DNA of 64,000 bases, taken from Rhodospirillaceae bacterium bin65 (GTDB lineage Bacteria > Pseudomonadota > Alphaproteobacteria > Bin65). Numbering within the stretch: the stretch's first letter is position 1; each line of letters begins with the position of its first letter. Below are positions 1-8,483 of the stretch, one piece after another. A model generated the notes under the pieces. The model was given only the letters and a program-made list of their open reading frames with translations. It was not told where the DNA came from and made no database searches. A program made the translations under genes and the position numbers. The stretch is from positions 1 to 64,000 of the forward strand of contig MPMX01000012.1 of the NCBI GenBank assembly GCA_002238725.1, given 5' to 3'.

Positions 1-240
1 GGCAGGCTCCCGACGCACCCTTCGTTGCCGCCCCGGACGGAGCGCAGCGGAGATCCGGGGACCAGGAGCCACGGGCTGAAGCCTCGCGGGTCGACTCTGG
101 GCCCCGGATCGGGGTCCGGGGCGGCATTGTCGGGTATTTTCGGGCGTCGGCGAACGGGCGGCGTTTGGAGTTGTCGCCGGCGTCCCCGCCGCCGCGCGTC
201 AAGTAATCGGGATAGCGCCCTTTGAAACCTTCCCCTACGG
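1..240. repeat. Intergenic region with two related hairpins and a partial dispersed repeat
   Basis: No gene is supported here. Positions 31-60 and 102-121 each form a hairpin with the same 7-bp arms (CCCCGGA / TCCGGGG). The sequence around them is G/C-rich and looks like remnants of a dispersed intergenic element. Positions 221-240 carry a half copy of the palindrome found complete at 22808-22836 and 57531-57560 (right arm AAACCTTCCCCTACG). I infer repeat debris in front of mtnA. Confidence 0.45.
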
Positions 241-265
241 ACCTGCGTTAATCCGCGAATTTGGC

Positions 266-271
266 TATAAT
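266..271 (+). promoter_or_regulatory. Candidate -10 element for mtnA
   Basis: A perfect TATAAT lies 71 bases before the chosen mtnA start. This is conspicuous in such GC-rich DNA. No good -35 hexamer is visible at 16-18 bp, so the call is tentative. The in-frame TTG at 261 overlaps this box, which argues against using it as the start codon. Confidence 0.35.
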
Positions 272-341
272 TCCGAAATCGATCCGGCAGGAACGACAAT
301 CCAGGTCTGCGAGACGCCCCTTATGCCCGAATGCCCCCGCC

Positions 342-1439
342 ATGCGCGTTGACGGCACGCCCTACCGCTCGATCTGGCTCGATGCCGGCGGCACCGTCAC
401 GATCGTCGACCAGACGCTGCTGCCCTTCGAGTTCGCGACCCGGCCCCTGCACGCGCTGGATGACGCTGCCGAGGCCATCGCGGCGATGCGGGTGCGCGGC
501 GCGCCACTGATCGGCGCTACGGCGGCCTACGGCCTCTGCCTCGCGCTGCGCGACGACCCGTCCGACGCCGCCCTCGACGCCGCCTGCGAACGCTTGCTGG
601 CGACCCGGCCGACCGCGGTCAACCTGCGCTGGGCGCTCGACGACATGCGCGGCCAGCTGCGCGGCCGGCCGCCCGACGAGCGGGTGCAGGCTGCCTATGC
701 CCGCGCCGCTGCGATCTGCGAGGAGGACGTGGCGATGAACCGGGCGATCGGCGCGCACGCGCTCGGCCTGTTCGAGAAACACTGGAAGGAGAAAGGCGGG
801 AAGGGGCGGCTCAACGTGCTGACCCATTGCAACGCCGGCTGGCTGGCGACCGTCGACTGGGGCACCGCGCTGTCGCCGGTTTTCCAGGCCAGCGACGCCG
901 GCCTGCCCGTCCATGTCTGGGTCGACGAGACGCGGCCGCGCAACCAGGGCGCGGCGCTCACCGCCTGGGAACTGCGCAGCCACGGCGTCCCCCACACCGT
1001 GATTGTCGACAATGCCGGTGGCCACCTGATGCAGCGCGGAGAGGTCGATCTCTGCATCGTCGGCACCGACCGGACGACGGCGGCCGGCGACGTCTGCAAC
1101 AAGATCGGCACCTATCTCAAGGCCCTGGCGGCGCACGACAACGGCGTGCCCTTCTACGTCGCGCTGCCCGGCCCGACGATCGACTGGTCGCTCGACGACG
1201 GCCGCGACATCCCCATCGAGGAGCGCGCCGCCGACGAGGTGACGACCCTGCGCGGCGTCGGCGAGGACGGCAGCGTAGGCAACTTCCGGATTACGCCGGA
1301 GGGCAGTGGCGCGGCCAACCACGCCTTCGACGTGACGCCGCGCCGGCTGGTGACCGCGCTGGTCACCGAACGCGGCGTCTGCGCCGCGAACCGGGGCGAG
1401 CTCGAAGGGTTGTATCCGGAAATGTCAGATAGAGGCTGA
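342..1439 (+). CDS. mtnA: S-methyl-5-thioribose-1-phosphate isomerase
   Basis: Converts 5-methylthioribose-1-phosphate to 5-methylthioribulose-1-phosphate in the methionine salvage pathway; cytosolic. The 365-residue product matches the family length. Visible family motifs are RVRGAPLIG near the N-terminus, the catalytic-cysteine segment LTHCNAGWLATVDWGTALS, and the catalytic-aspartate segment IVGTDRTTAAGDVCNKIGTY. The start was placed at ATG 342 (MRVDGTPYRS) because homologs begin near here. The upstream in-frame TTG at 261 would overlap a likely promoter box. No other methionine-salvage gene is adjacent. The related eIF-2B alpha/beta/delta proteins are the only realistic alternative, and the motifs favour MtnA. 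Confidence 0.93.
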   Translation: MRVDGTPYRSIWLDAGGTVTIVDQTLLPFEFATRPLHALDDAAEAIAAMRVRGAPLIGATAAYGLCLALRDDPSDAALDAACERLLATRPTAVNLRWALDDMRGQLRGRPPDERVQAAYARAAAICEEDVAMNRAIGAHALGLFEKHWKEKGGKGRLNVLTHCNAGWLATVDWGTALSPVFQASDAGLPVHVWVDETRPRNQGAALTAWELRSHGVPHTVIVDNAGGHLMQRGEVDLCIVGTDRTTAAGDVCNKIGTYLKALAAHDNGVPFYVALPGPTIDWSLDDGRDIPIEERAADEVTTLRGVGEDGSVGNFRITPEGSGAANHAFDVTPRRLVTALVTERGVCAANRGELEGLYPEMSDRG

Positions 1440-1483
1440 TCGCAATCGGCCGATACGCCGTATCTCGGTTTCGGATTTCAGAG

Positions 1484-1520
1484 AGAGAAGGCCGGCCTCG
1501 GTAGAGACCGGCCCTCTTCA
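1484..1520 (-). terminator. Bidirectional stem-loop between mtnA and tRNA-Asn
   Basis: GGCCGG (1490-1495) pairs with CCGGCC (1508-1513), and the stem extends outward with GAGAA/CTCTTC. It sits between the convergent mtnA and tRNA-Asn genes. The flanks are only pyrimidine-rich rather than pure T, so it is a probable but not strong intrinsic terminator. Confidence 0.5.
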
Positions 1521-1521
1521 T

Positions 1522-1596
1522 TGGCTCCGGAGGAGGGATTCGAACCCCCGACAGGGTGGTTAACAGCCACCTGCTCTACCGCTGAGCTACTCCGGA
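1522..1596 (-). tRNA. tRNA-Asn (anticodon GTT)
   Basis: On the minus strand the sequence runs from TCCGGAG to CTCCGGA-G-CCA, so the 7-bp acceptor stem pairs perfectly and the CCA end is encoded. The anticodon loop reads CTGTTAA, giving anticodon GTT. The T-loop GGGTTCGAATCC is canonical. Length is 75 nt including CCA. Confidence 0.96.
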
Positions 1597-1654
1597 TCGG
1601 TCGTATGCAACGTCTGCGGCGCGGGTGGCGCAGACCGGAATTCCCGTTACCGAA

Positions 1655-1682
1655 TTTCTATGTCATCGACGTCATTCGTCAA
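1655..1682 (-). promoter_or_regulatory. Promoter of tRNA-Asn
   Basis: On the minus strand TTGACG (1682-1677) is followed after 16 bp by TAGAAA (1660-1655). This is a good sigma-70-type promoter about 60 bases upstream of the tRNA 5' end. Confidence 0.5.
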
Positions 1683-1709
1683 GCGCGACGCCAGCGGCAA
1701 AAGGCGATG

Positions 1710-1783
1710 TGGAGGCCCGGGCCGGAATCGAACCGACGTGCAAGGATTTGCAATCCTCTGCATCACCACTCTGCCACCGGGCC
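1710..1783 (-). tRNA. tRNA-Cys (anticodon GCA)
   Basis: The minus strand starts GGCCCGG and ends CCGGGCC-T-CCA, a perfect acceptor stem with encoded CCA. The anticodon loop ATTGCAAAT gives GCA. The T-arm has GGTTCGATTCC. Length is 74 nt. Confidence 0.96.
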
Positions 1784-1811
1784 CCGATTCAGCACCTGGG
1801 ATCTGCTTTCG

Positions 1812-1839
1812 TTTATGAGCCTCGGCGCTCAGATTTCAA
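1812..1839 (-). promoter_or_regulatory. Promoter of tRNA-Cys
   Basis: Minus strand: TTGAAA (1839-1834), 16-bp spacer, CATAAA (1817-1812), about 30 bases before the tRNA-Cys 5' end. Confidence 0.45.
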
Positions 1840-2170
1840 GCGCGCGAAGTGCCCGTCGGGCGGCGACATATAGGGGGCGGGCAATGGCCGGTCAAGCAAG
1901 CGGCAGACCGGGCAACATCACGGTTTGACCTGCCAAAATGTGTCGGGTCGGGCCCTGGGCGGTCTGCCGTGTCGCCCGTCCAGAACGCATCCGAACCGGC
2001 GCTGGGAGAAGGTTTGAAACGCTCCCCTGCGATCCCTCCGCCCCGAACGGGGCCGGAGCACGCATCCGGGCCGGCATTCCCGGCGCCGTACCGGGAAAAA
2101 CCCGAACCGGGACACTGCCGCGGCCGGCGCAGCGGTCCGGTGCCGAGCAATCCGTTCCGGGACTAGGCCG
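1840..2170. other. Intergenic stretch without a recognised gene
   Basis: About 330 bases between the tRNA-Cys promoter and the pcm promoter. Several short frames are open on both strands, but none has a recognisable product, a ribosome-binding site or a conserved motif. I see no RNA gene or repeat here. Confidence 0.5.
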
Positions 2171-2199
2171 TTGCCACCCGACCGGGCGCAACCTATAAA
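2171..2199 (+). promoter_or_regulatory. Promoter of pcm
   Basis: TTGCCA (2171-2176), an exact 17-bp spacer, then TATAAA (2194-2199). This is a near-consensus sigma-70-type promoter 67 bases before the pcm start. It may also drive the tolC-like gene downstream. Confidence 0.6.
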
Positions 2200-2265
2200 T
2201 CCGCCTCTTTCGCAATGCGCCCGGAGAGGCGCCGGAAACCCTGCGTTCGCTGTCCCCGGAGCGGC

Positions 2266-2925
2266 ATGACAGACTTCGCTGCAGCCCGGGCGAACATGGT
2301 GGAAAGCCAGGTTCGCCCCAACAAGGTGACGGACCCGGCGTTGATCCGCGCGCTGGCAACGCTGCCGCGCGAACAGTTCGTCCCAGGCGAACGGCGGCCG
2401 CTGGCCTATGTCGACGAAGACCTGCCGCTGGGCGGCGGCCGGTACCTGATGGAGCCGATGGTTCTGGCGCGGCTGATCCAGACGGCGGCGCCGGAAGCCG
2501 GTGGAATCGCCCTCGTCGTCGGCAGCGGCGCCGGTTATGCCGCCGCCGTCCTTTCCCGCCTGTGCGAAACGGTGATCGGCGTCGAATCGGACGCGGCGCT
2601 GGCCGGCCGCGCTGCCGCGACGCTGACCGATCTCGGCATCGACAATGCGCTGATCGTCGAAGGCCCGGCCAGCGCCGGATATCCGAAACAGGCGCCTTAC
2701 GATGTGATACTGTTCGACGGTGCGGTGCCGGACTTCCCCGAGACGGTCGCGGCCCAGTGCGCGGAAGGCGGACGCATGGTCGGCGTGCTGACGGGCGGTG
2801 GCGTTGGCGTGGGCCGGGCAACCGTCGGAACGAAATTCGGCGGAGTCATCTCGAAACGCCCGGTGTTCGATGCAAACGTGCCGGCGCTGCCGGAATTTAC
2901 CGAAGCCGGCGTATTCAGTTTTTGA
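2266..2925 (+). CDS. Protein-L-isoaspartate O-methyltransferase family protein
   Basis: A SAM-dependent methyltransferase of the PCMT family, which repairs isoaspartyl residues in aged proteins; 219 residues, cytosolic. The N-terminal segment (ARANMVESQVRPN, then LPREQFVP) and the SAM-binding strand VVGSGAGYAAAVLSRL followed by VIGVESD are characteristic. The SAM loop is VGSGAGY rather than the classic IGTGSGY, as in the alphaproteobacterial branch of the family found beside tolC. ATG 2266 was chosen over an upstream ATG because CCGGAG lies just before it and homologs start with this MTDFAAAR-type sequence. The neighbours (tolC, PopZ family) are the usual ones. Activity on isoaspartate is known for the family, not shown here. 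Confidence 0.85.
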   Translation: MTDFAAARANMVESQVRPNKVTDPALIRALATLPREQFVPGERRPLAYVDEDLPLGGGRYLMEPMVLARLIQTAAPEAGGIALVVGSGAGYAAAVLSRLCETVIGVESDAALAGRAAATLTDLGIDNALIVEGPASAGYPKQAPYDVILFDGAVPDFPETVAAQCAEGGRMVGVLTGGGVGVGRATVGTKFGGVISKRPVFDANVPALPEFTEAGVFSF

Positions 2926-2987
2926 ACCTTTGCCGGCGGGTGGCAGCCGAGCCGGCGACGGCCGGATGAACGGGAGGAGGCGGAGCG

Positions 2988-4588
2988 ATGGACAGGCAGC
3001 GCGAAATGCAGGCGTGGCGTACTTCTCATCCCGTTGCAGGCCGTCCGTTGCGCCATGCCCTACGCGATACCTTACCGGGCCTGGCGGCGGTGCCGGCGGT
3101 GGCCCTTGCGGCGGGGCTGGCGCTCGGCGCGGGCGCACCGGAGGTCCGGGCCGAGACCCTCGCCGAGGCGATGGCGCGCGCCTACCAGTACAAACCGCCA
3201 CTGCTCGCGGGGCGCGCCGCCCTGCGCGCCGACGACCAGCCAGCGGCGCGCCCGCGGGGCGCCGGGCGAAGCCCCGGGCGGGGGCGAGGGCGCGCGCCTA
3301 CCAGTACAATCCGCAACTGCTCGCGGCGCGCGCCGCCCTGCGCGCGGTCGACGAGCAGGCGGCGCAAGCCTCCGCCAACTGGCGCCCCGGCGTCCCCTCC
3401 CCCGCCGATGCCGGATTGGCGGCGGCGCGAGCCAAGAGCGCCGTCACTAGGGGATTCCAGAGCACCAGCCGCATTCCCGGTGGCGCGTCGCTGAACGTGA
3501 CCCAGAATATCTACCGCGGCGGGCGCAACCTGCATCAGTGGCGCCGGGCCAACTACAATATCTCCGCCCAGCGGGCGCGGCTGGCCGGCGTCGAGCAGAC
3601 CGTGCTTCTGAACGCCGTCCGCGCCTACATGAACGTGGTTCGCGATCTCGCGGTCGTGCGGTTAAACAGGAATAACGAACAGGTGCTGGCCCGCCAGCTT
3701 CAGGCGACGCGTGACCGGTTCAGCGTCGGCGAAGTGACCCGGACCGATGTATCCCAGGCGCAGGCGCGCCTCGCCCGGTCACGGGCCGCAACCATCCAGG
3801 CCCAGGGCATCCTGCAGGCGTCGCGGGCGAATTATGCCAACGTGGTCGGAGAGTTGCCCCGGGATATCCAGCAGCCCGAACTTCGCACCGATCTGCCGAG
3901 CGACCCGACTGAAATCGCCAAACAGGCCCAGCGCGCCAATCCAGTGGCGGTTGCGGCAATGTGGGACGAGCGCTCGGCGCAGGCGGCGGTCGATCTGGTG
4001 CGCGGCGAACTGATGCCGACCGTGTCGATCAATGGGCAGCTTCAGCGGCGCTACAACGCCCAGGCGGAAGATACGATCGGCGATTCCGCAAGCGTAACGG
4101 CCAACATCTCAATTCCGCTGTACCGGTCGGGCAGCGTGGCATCGCGCGTGCGGGCCGCGAAACAAATGGTGTTCCAGCGGCGCGACGAGCTCCGCCAGGC
4201 GCAGCGGACGGCCATCGAGAATGCGTCGCGGGCCAACGCCTCCCTGCGGACCGCGCGCTCGAGCGTCACGGCATTCGAAGCCCAGCTCGAAGCAAGCCGG
4301 ATTGCGCTCAACGGCGTTCGCCAGGAGGCGGCGGCCGGTTTGCGCACGGTGCTCGATACCCTGGACGCCCAGCAGGAGTTGCTGAACGCCCAGGTCAATC
4401 TGGTGAGGGCGCGGCGCGATCTCGTCGTTGCGACCTACGAAGTGCTCGGGGCCGTCGGCCGGATGAATGCGAAAGGGCTCGAACTCAAGGTCACGCTCCA
4501 CGATCCGGAAGTGCATTACCGGAAAGTGCGCCATAAGGCCTTCGGTTTCGGCGAGGCGATCGGCGGCGAACCGGCGCCGGCAAAGTAG
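2988..4588 (+). CDS. tolC: TolC family outer membrane channel protein; frame interrupted by a 116-bp imperfect duplication
   Basis: The outer-membrane exit channel of type I secretion and RND efflux. A signal peptide is encoded from 2988 (hydrophobic core LAAVPAVALAAGLALG, then ETLAEAMARAYQY). The rest of the protein continues in another frame to 4588, with typical TolC features: NVTQNIYRGG, RDRFSVGEVTRTDVSQAQARL, ISIPLYRSG and VRQEAAAGLRTVLDTLDAQ. A segment near 3181 (encoding AYQYKPPLLAGRAALRA) is repeated at 3297 (AYQYNPQLLAARAALRA). The offset is 116 bases, which is not a multiple of three. Removing one unit gives a single 494-residue ORF of normal TolC length. Either the gene is broken or, more likely, the sequence is misassembled here. 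It lies between pcm and a popZ-family gene, as in related bacteria. Confidence 0.8.
3175..3370 (+). repeat. Imperfect 116-bp tandem duplication inside tolC
   Basis: CCTACCAGTACAA occurs at 3181 and again at 3297, each followed by a similar stretch of about 60 bases (CTGCTCGCGG, CGCGCCGCCCTGCGCGC). The first copy differs from the second by several substitutions and runs into very GC-rich sequence. The second copy encodes the more family-like peptide. Confidence 0.75.
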
Positions 4589-4668
4589 ACCCGCCTGCAG
4601 GGGCCCCGGGAGGGCCCGTCGCGGGCGGGGAGCACGGAGCCGTCCGGCTTCCGCAGACGTGAAGGGCG

Positions 4669-5343
4669 ATGAACGACCGCGAAACCGAATCCCGGAAGCC
4701 CGACGATCCGTCGCTGGAAGAGATTCTGGCGTCGATCCGCCAGATCGTGTTCGAGAACGACGACAAGGAGGCCGGATCCCGCGCACGCGGCGGGAACGCC
4801 GGCCCGGACGCGTCCGAAACGACGCCTGAGGCCGCAACACCCGGCGAACCGGCCCCTGAGCCGCCGCGAGAGGACAGGGCGGACCCCGCCGTAACGGCGG
4901 AGGAACTGCCCGAAGAGCGAATCGCCGTCGAAACGGACAGCGCGGAAAAGACCGGCCTGCTGCAAGAAGCGGTATCGCCGGAGCCGCAGGATCCCGTTGC
5001 CGACATTGCGAACCCGGCAGACCGGCCGTCTCCGGCCGGCCGCGGCGAGGACGATGACGCCGCCGGCCCCGGCGATTCGGTTCTGCTCCTTACCGACATG
5101 ATCGCGCCCGACGGCTCGGTGGTGCATATCGATGCGCGAAGGGCGCAGGCCCGGCCGGATGCGCCGATGGCGGACGGGGCGGATACCGGCCGCGGCGAGG
5201 GCCCGGACGAACGCCCGCTCGACGCGGCGGCCGAGGGCGAGTTCGCGGCGGCGTTCCGCGAGTGGCTGGACCGGAACGGGCCCGACATCGTTGATCGCGT
5301 CGCCCGGCGCGAATTGCGCAAGCTGGCCGACCGGCAGGAATAA
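4669..5343 (+). CDS. popZ: PopZ-family (DUF2497) polar organizing protein
   Basis: 224 residues with the layout of alphaproteobacterial PopZ/DUF2497 proteins. A short conserved N-terminal helix (PSLEEILASIRQIVFEND, residues about 13-30) is followed by a long acidic, Pro/Ala-rich disordered middle, then a conserved helical C-terminus (FAAAFREWLDRNGPDIVDRV and ARRELRKLADRQE). In Caulobacter PopZ forms a polar matrix that anchors ParB-parS and polarity factors. Here only the family layout is visible, so that role is inferred. The position just after a tolC-like gene is standard; valS, often next, is not here. Confidence 0.8.
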   Translation: MNDRETESRKPDDPSLEEILASIRQIVFENDDKEAGSRARGGNAGPDASETTPEAATPGEPAPEPPREDRADPAVTAEELPEERIAVETDSAEKTGLLQEAVSPEPQDPVADIANPADRPSPAGRGEDDDAAGPGDSVLLLTDMIAPDGSVVHIDARRAQARPDAPMADGADTGRGEGPDERPLDAAAEGEFAAAFREWLDRNGPDIVDRVARRELRKLADRQE

Positions 5344-5370
5344 TCCGGTCGGCCGGGATCTGCGTGGCGG

Positions 5371-5835
5371 CTATTCCGCTGCCGCGTCCCCGCTGCCGGG
5401 CGCGACCTGTTCGACGAAGTTGCCGAAAAATTGATCGGCCATCTTGCGCGCCGTGCCGGCGATCAGGCGCGATCCGATCTGGGCGAGCTTGCCGCCGACC
5501 TGGGCGTCGGCCTCGTAGGTCAGGACCGTCCCGGCGCCGTCTTCGGCCAGCCGCACCGTGGCGCCGCCCTTGGCGAAGCCGGCCACGCCGCCCTTGCCTT
5601 CGCCCTGGATGCGGTAACCGGCCGGCGGATCGATATCCTCCAGTTCGACCGCGCCCTTGAAGGTTGCCGAAACCGGCCCGACCCTGGCCTTGACCGTCGC
5701 CGCGAAACCGGTGTCGGAGGTCTGCTCAAGTTCCTGGCATCCCGGGATGCAGGCGCGCAGCACGTCTGGATCGTTGAGCGCCTGCCAAACGGTTTCCCGG
5801 CTGGCGGGGATGCGATACTCGCCGTTCATTTCCAT
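5371..5835 (-). CDS. CoxG-like SRPBCC (carbon monoxide dehydrogenase subunit G) family protein
   Basis: A 154-residue START/SRPBCC-fold protein. It begins MEMNGEYRIPASRETVWQAL, followed by the family motif DPDVLRACIPGCQEL and a later segment ADAQVGGKLAQIGSRLI. In CO-oxidising bacteria CoxG helps recruit CO dehydrogenase to the membrane. Many homologs occur without a CODH operon and bind unknown hydrophobic ligands. No coxMSL-type molybdenum hydroxylase genes are present here, so the true partner is unknown. It stands alone on the minus strand, convergent with the popZ-family gene. Confidence 0.8.
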   Translation of the reverse strand: MEMNGEYRIPASRETVWQALNDPDVLRACIPGCQELEQTSDTGFAATVKARVGPVSATFKGAVELEDIDPPAGYRIQGEGKGGVAGFAKGGATVRLAEDGAGTVLTYEADAQVGGKLAQIGSRLIAGTARKMADQFFGNFVEQVAPGSGDAAAE

Positions 5836-6090
5836 GTCGGGAACGCTCCGGATTTCCTGAAATCGGGTGTGAAACTAGGCGTCGCAACAGGAACGTGCAA
5901 GCCGCCGCCGGGTCCGTTCCTGCGGCGGGCAAGATTCCGTTTGGCAATCGCTTCAGGTCTGTTACATCACTCGTCAGGATGGCGCGCGAAGAGTGACGCG
6001 CGTCCCGTTGTCAGAGAGGCGGGGCGCACCCGACGCCGGTACGGTCAGACGGGCAACTCCGTTTTTGGCAATTACTCAGGGAGAGACGAC

Positions 6091-7326
6091 ATGCTCAAAC
6101 ATTACAGCCCGGCGGCGGTCATCGCAGCCGCGGCAGTCGCTGCCGTAGCGGCGGCGCCGGCCGTGGCGAAGGTCGAGGGCGATACCATCGTTCTGGGTTC
6201 GGCCCTGTCCGAAACCGGCAAGTATTCGACCAACGGCATCCACGCCAAGAACGGCTACAACATCGCCATCGATCTCATCAACAAGACCGGCGGCGTCAAG
6301 GTCGGCGGCAAGGCCTACAAGCTTCGGGTCATCTACTACGACGACGAATCGACCCCGGCCCGCGGCGCCCAGCTCGCCGAACGCCTGATCAAGCAGGACG
6401 GCGTCAAATACATGTTGGGACCGTACAGCTCCGGCCTGACCAAGGCGATCGCGCCGGTCACCGAGAAATACCGCATCCCGATGGTCGAGGCCGAGGGCGC
6501 GTCGCGCTCGCTGTTCACCAAGGGCTACAAGTATCTGTTCGCGGTGCTGTCGACGTCCGAGCAGTATCTCGCCAGTTCGATCCAGCTTGCGGCCGAGATC
6601 GCCGACAAGGCGGGCAAGAAGCGCAAGAACGTCAAGATCGCCATGGCGTTCGAGAACGATCCCTTCTCCCTCGACGTGCGCGCCGGCGTGGTGACCGACA
6701 TCAAGCGCCTCGGCATGTCGATCGTGATCGACGACCGCCTGCCGCGCGACCTGTCGGACATGACGGCGACGCTCACCAAGGTGCGGGCGCTCAAGCCGGA
6801 TCTGCTGGTCGTTTCCGGCCATTCGAAGGGCGCCGCGACAGCGGGACGCCAGATCAAGGAGCTGAAAATTGCGACTCCGATGGTCGCGATGACCCATTGC
6901 GAATCGTCGAAGCTGGTTTCCAAGTTCGGCGCCGCAGTCAACGGCTTCCTGTGCCCGACCCAGTGGGCCGAGACCCTGTCCTACAAGGGCCCGTATTTCG
7001 GCAGCGCGGCCGACTTCGACAAGAAGTTCAAGGCGACCTTCAGCGGCTACAAGACGGTGCCCTACCAGTCGGCCCAGGCGGCCGCCGCGGTGCTGGTCTG
7101 GAAGGACGCGTTCGAGCGCGCAAACAGCTTCGACAAGGAAAAGGTCCGCGAGGCGATTTCCAGCACCAACATGACGACCTTCTACGGCCGGATCAAATTC
7201 TCCAAGGCCGGCAATAACATCGCGAAGCCGATGGTGCTGCGCCAGATCCAGGACGGCAAGTATGTCGTTGTGGCGCCATCGAAATGGGCTTCGCACAAGG
7301 TCCAGCATCCGCGCAAGGTCCAGTAG
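6091..7326 (+). CDS. Branched-chain amino acid-type ABC transporter, periplasmic substrate-binding protein
   Basis: The 411-residue periplasmic receptor of the transporter encoded by the next four genes. A signal peptide is obvious (MLKHYSPAAVIAAAAVAAVA, cleavage near AVAK). It is followed by a type I periplasmic-binding (LivJ-like) fold starting VEGDTIVLGSALSETGKYS, with GPYSSGLTKAIAPVTEKY and the hinge-side GHSKGAATAGRQIKEL. ATG 6091 has a good ribosome-binding site (GGGAGAG, 6 bases upstream). A strong hairpin with T-tract follows the gene, which would make this subunit more abundant than the membrane subunits. The substrate cannot be read from the sequence: amino acids, amides and urea are all known for the family. 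Confidence 0.88.
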   Translation: MLKHYSPAAVIAAAAVAAVAAAPAVAKVEGDTIVLGSALSETGKYSTNGIHAKNGYNIAIDLINKTGGVKVGGKAYKLRVIYYDDESTPARGAQLAERLIKQDGVKYMLGPYSSGLTKAIAPVTEKYRIPMVEAEGASRSLFTKGYKYLFAVLSTSEQYLASSIQLAAEIADKAGKKRKNVKIAMAFENDPFSLDVRAGVVTDIKRLGMSIVIDDRLPRDLSDMTATLTKVRALKPDLLVVSGHSKGAATAGRQIKELKIATPMVAMTHCESSKLVSKFGAAVNGFLCPTQWAETLSYKGPYFGSAADFDKKFKATFSGYKTVPYQSAQAAAAVLVWKDAFERANSFDKEKVREAISSTNMTTFYGRIKFSKAGNNIAKPMVLRQIQDGKYVVVAPSKWASHKVQHPRKVQ

Positions 7327-7353
7327 CCCCCAGAAGGGGTTCCGGCCCGTGAA

Positions 7354-7396
7354 TGCAGCACGCCCGGTTCCCTCGGGGGCCGGGCGGCTGCATTTT
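7354..7396 (+). terminator. Strong stem-loop between the binding-protein gene and the permease genes
   Basis: TGCAGC-A-CGCCCGG (7354-7367) pairs with CCGGGCG-GCTGCA (7380-7392), followed by TTTT. It is a 13-bp stem with one bulge inside an apparent operon. It probably acts as a partial terminator or an mRNA-stabilising 3' structure that sets subunit ratios. It also overlaps an upstream in-frame ATG of the next gene (7353), supporting ATG 7431 as the real start. Confidence 0.6.
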
Positions 7397-7430
7397 CGTC
7401 CGCAGACGTCCGAACGCAAGACCTAGCCCG

Positions 7431-8477
7431 ATGGCGACCCCGAAAACGGCATCGCAGTCCCGCACCGGCTTCCTGTCGCCGGCGTGGCTGAAAACGTCCG
7501 GCGACGGCTGGACCCTGTTGCTGATGATCGCGCTGGTCTGCGTCGTCCTGGTGCTGATCAGCGGCCAGGCCCAGACCAACCTGACCATCCTGCAGGTTGC
7601 GTGGCAGCAGAATATCCAGCTTCTGCTCGACGGCCTGTTCATCGGCGCCATCTTCGCCCTGGCGGCCTACGGCCTCGCCCTGGTCTGGGGCGTGATGAAC
7701 GTCAAGAATCTGTGCCAGGGCGAATATGTCATCATGGGCGGCTACATCGCCTACTATCTCTATGAGAGCGGCATCCATCCCTTCTTCGGGCTGCCGATCG
7801 CCATCGTTTTCATGTTCGGCTTCGGCTGGGCGATTTACGTTCTGGTCATCCGGCGGGTCATCGACCGCGATCTGTTCACCTCGCTGCTCGCCACCTTCGG
7901 CATCGCCATCGTCCTGCAGCAGGGCCTGAACCTGATCTTCGGGCCGGAAGTGCAGACCGCGCGCTCCGGCCTGCCGACGGCGACCGTGACGCTGGGCGGC
8001 GGCGCCTTCACCTTCGCCTGGATCAAGCTGACCGCCTTCCTGATGTGCGGCGCGCTGGCGCTGGCGGTGGTGATCTTCATGAAGCGCAGCCGCATGGGGC
8101 AGGCGATCCGCGCCACGGCGCAGGACGCGCGCGCCGCCCGGGTGATGGGCATCGACACCGACCGGGTCTACGCCTTCACCTATTCCCTGAACGCCGCAAT
8201 CTGCGGAGCCGCCGGGGTGCTGATCGCCATGATCTGGGTGATCCAGCCCTTTTACGGCATCACCCACTCGATCCGGTCTTTCGTCATCGTGACGGCGGCC
8301 GGCTTCGGCAACCTGCCCGGCGTCATCATGGCCGGCCTCGGCCTCGGCGTGGCCGAGCAGTATAGCGGCTTCGTTCTCGGCGCCGATTTCCAGCAGGCGA
8401 CGGTGGTCGGCATGCTGCTGCTGGTCCTGATCTGGCGCCAGATCATCGAAAACAAGCACCGCCGGGTGGTCGAGTAG
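7431..8477 (+). CDS. Branched-chain amino acid-type ABC transporter permease (LivH-like)
   Basis: One of the two inner-membrane subunits that form the translocation path; 348 residues with about eight hydrophobic segments. Visible LivH-family features are LLLDGLFIGAIFALAAYGLALVWGV, covering the first core helices, and the ATPase-contact loop with RATAQDARAARVMGIDTDRV (EAA-like). The C-terminal part GFGNLPGVIMAGLGLGVAEQ is also typical. ATG 7431 is preferred because the earlier in-frame ATG lies in a terminator-like stem. The gene is six bases from livM. Confidence 0.88.
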   Translation: MATPKTASQSRTGFLSPAWLKTSGDGWTLLLMIALVCVVLVLISGQAQTNLTILQVAWQQNIQLLLDGLFIGAIFALAAYGLALVWGVMNVKNLCQGEYVIMGGYIAYYLYESGIHPFFGLPIAIVFMFGFGWAIYVLVIRRVIDRDLFTSLLATFGIAIVLQQGLNLIFGPEVQTARSGLPTATVTLGGGAFTFAWIKLTAFLMCGALALAVVIFMKRSRMGQAIRATAQDARAARVMGIDTDRVYAFTYSLNAAICGAAGVLIAMIWVIQPFYGITHSIRSFVIVTAAGFGNLPGVIMAGLGLGVAEQYSGFVLGADFQQATVVGMLLLVLIWRQIIENKHRRVVE

Positions 8478-8483
8478 GTTCCG

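Noticed and set aside
1849-2166. A 105-codon plus-strand frame before pcm
   Set aside because: No ribosome-binding site, no motif, and it ends next to the pcm promoter.
7353-7430. An upstream ATG for the LivH-like permease
   Set aside because: It lies in the stem of a terminator-like hairpin; ATG 7431 gives a standard N-terminus.
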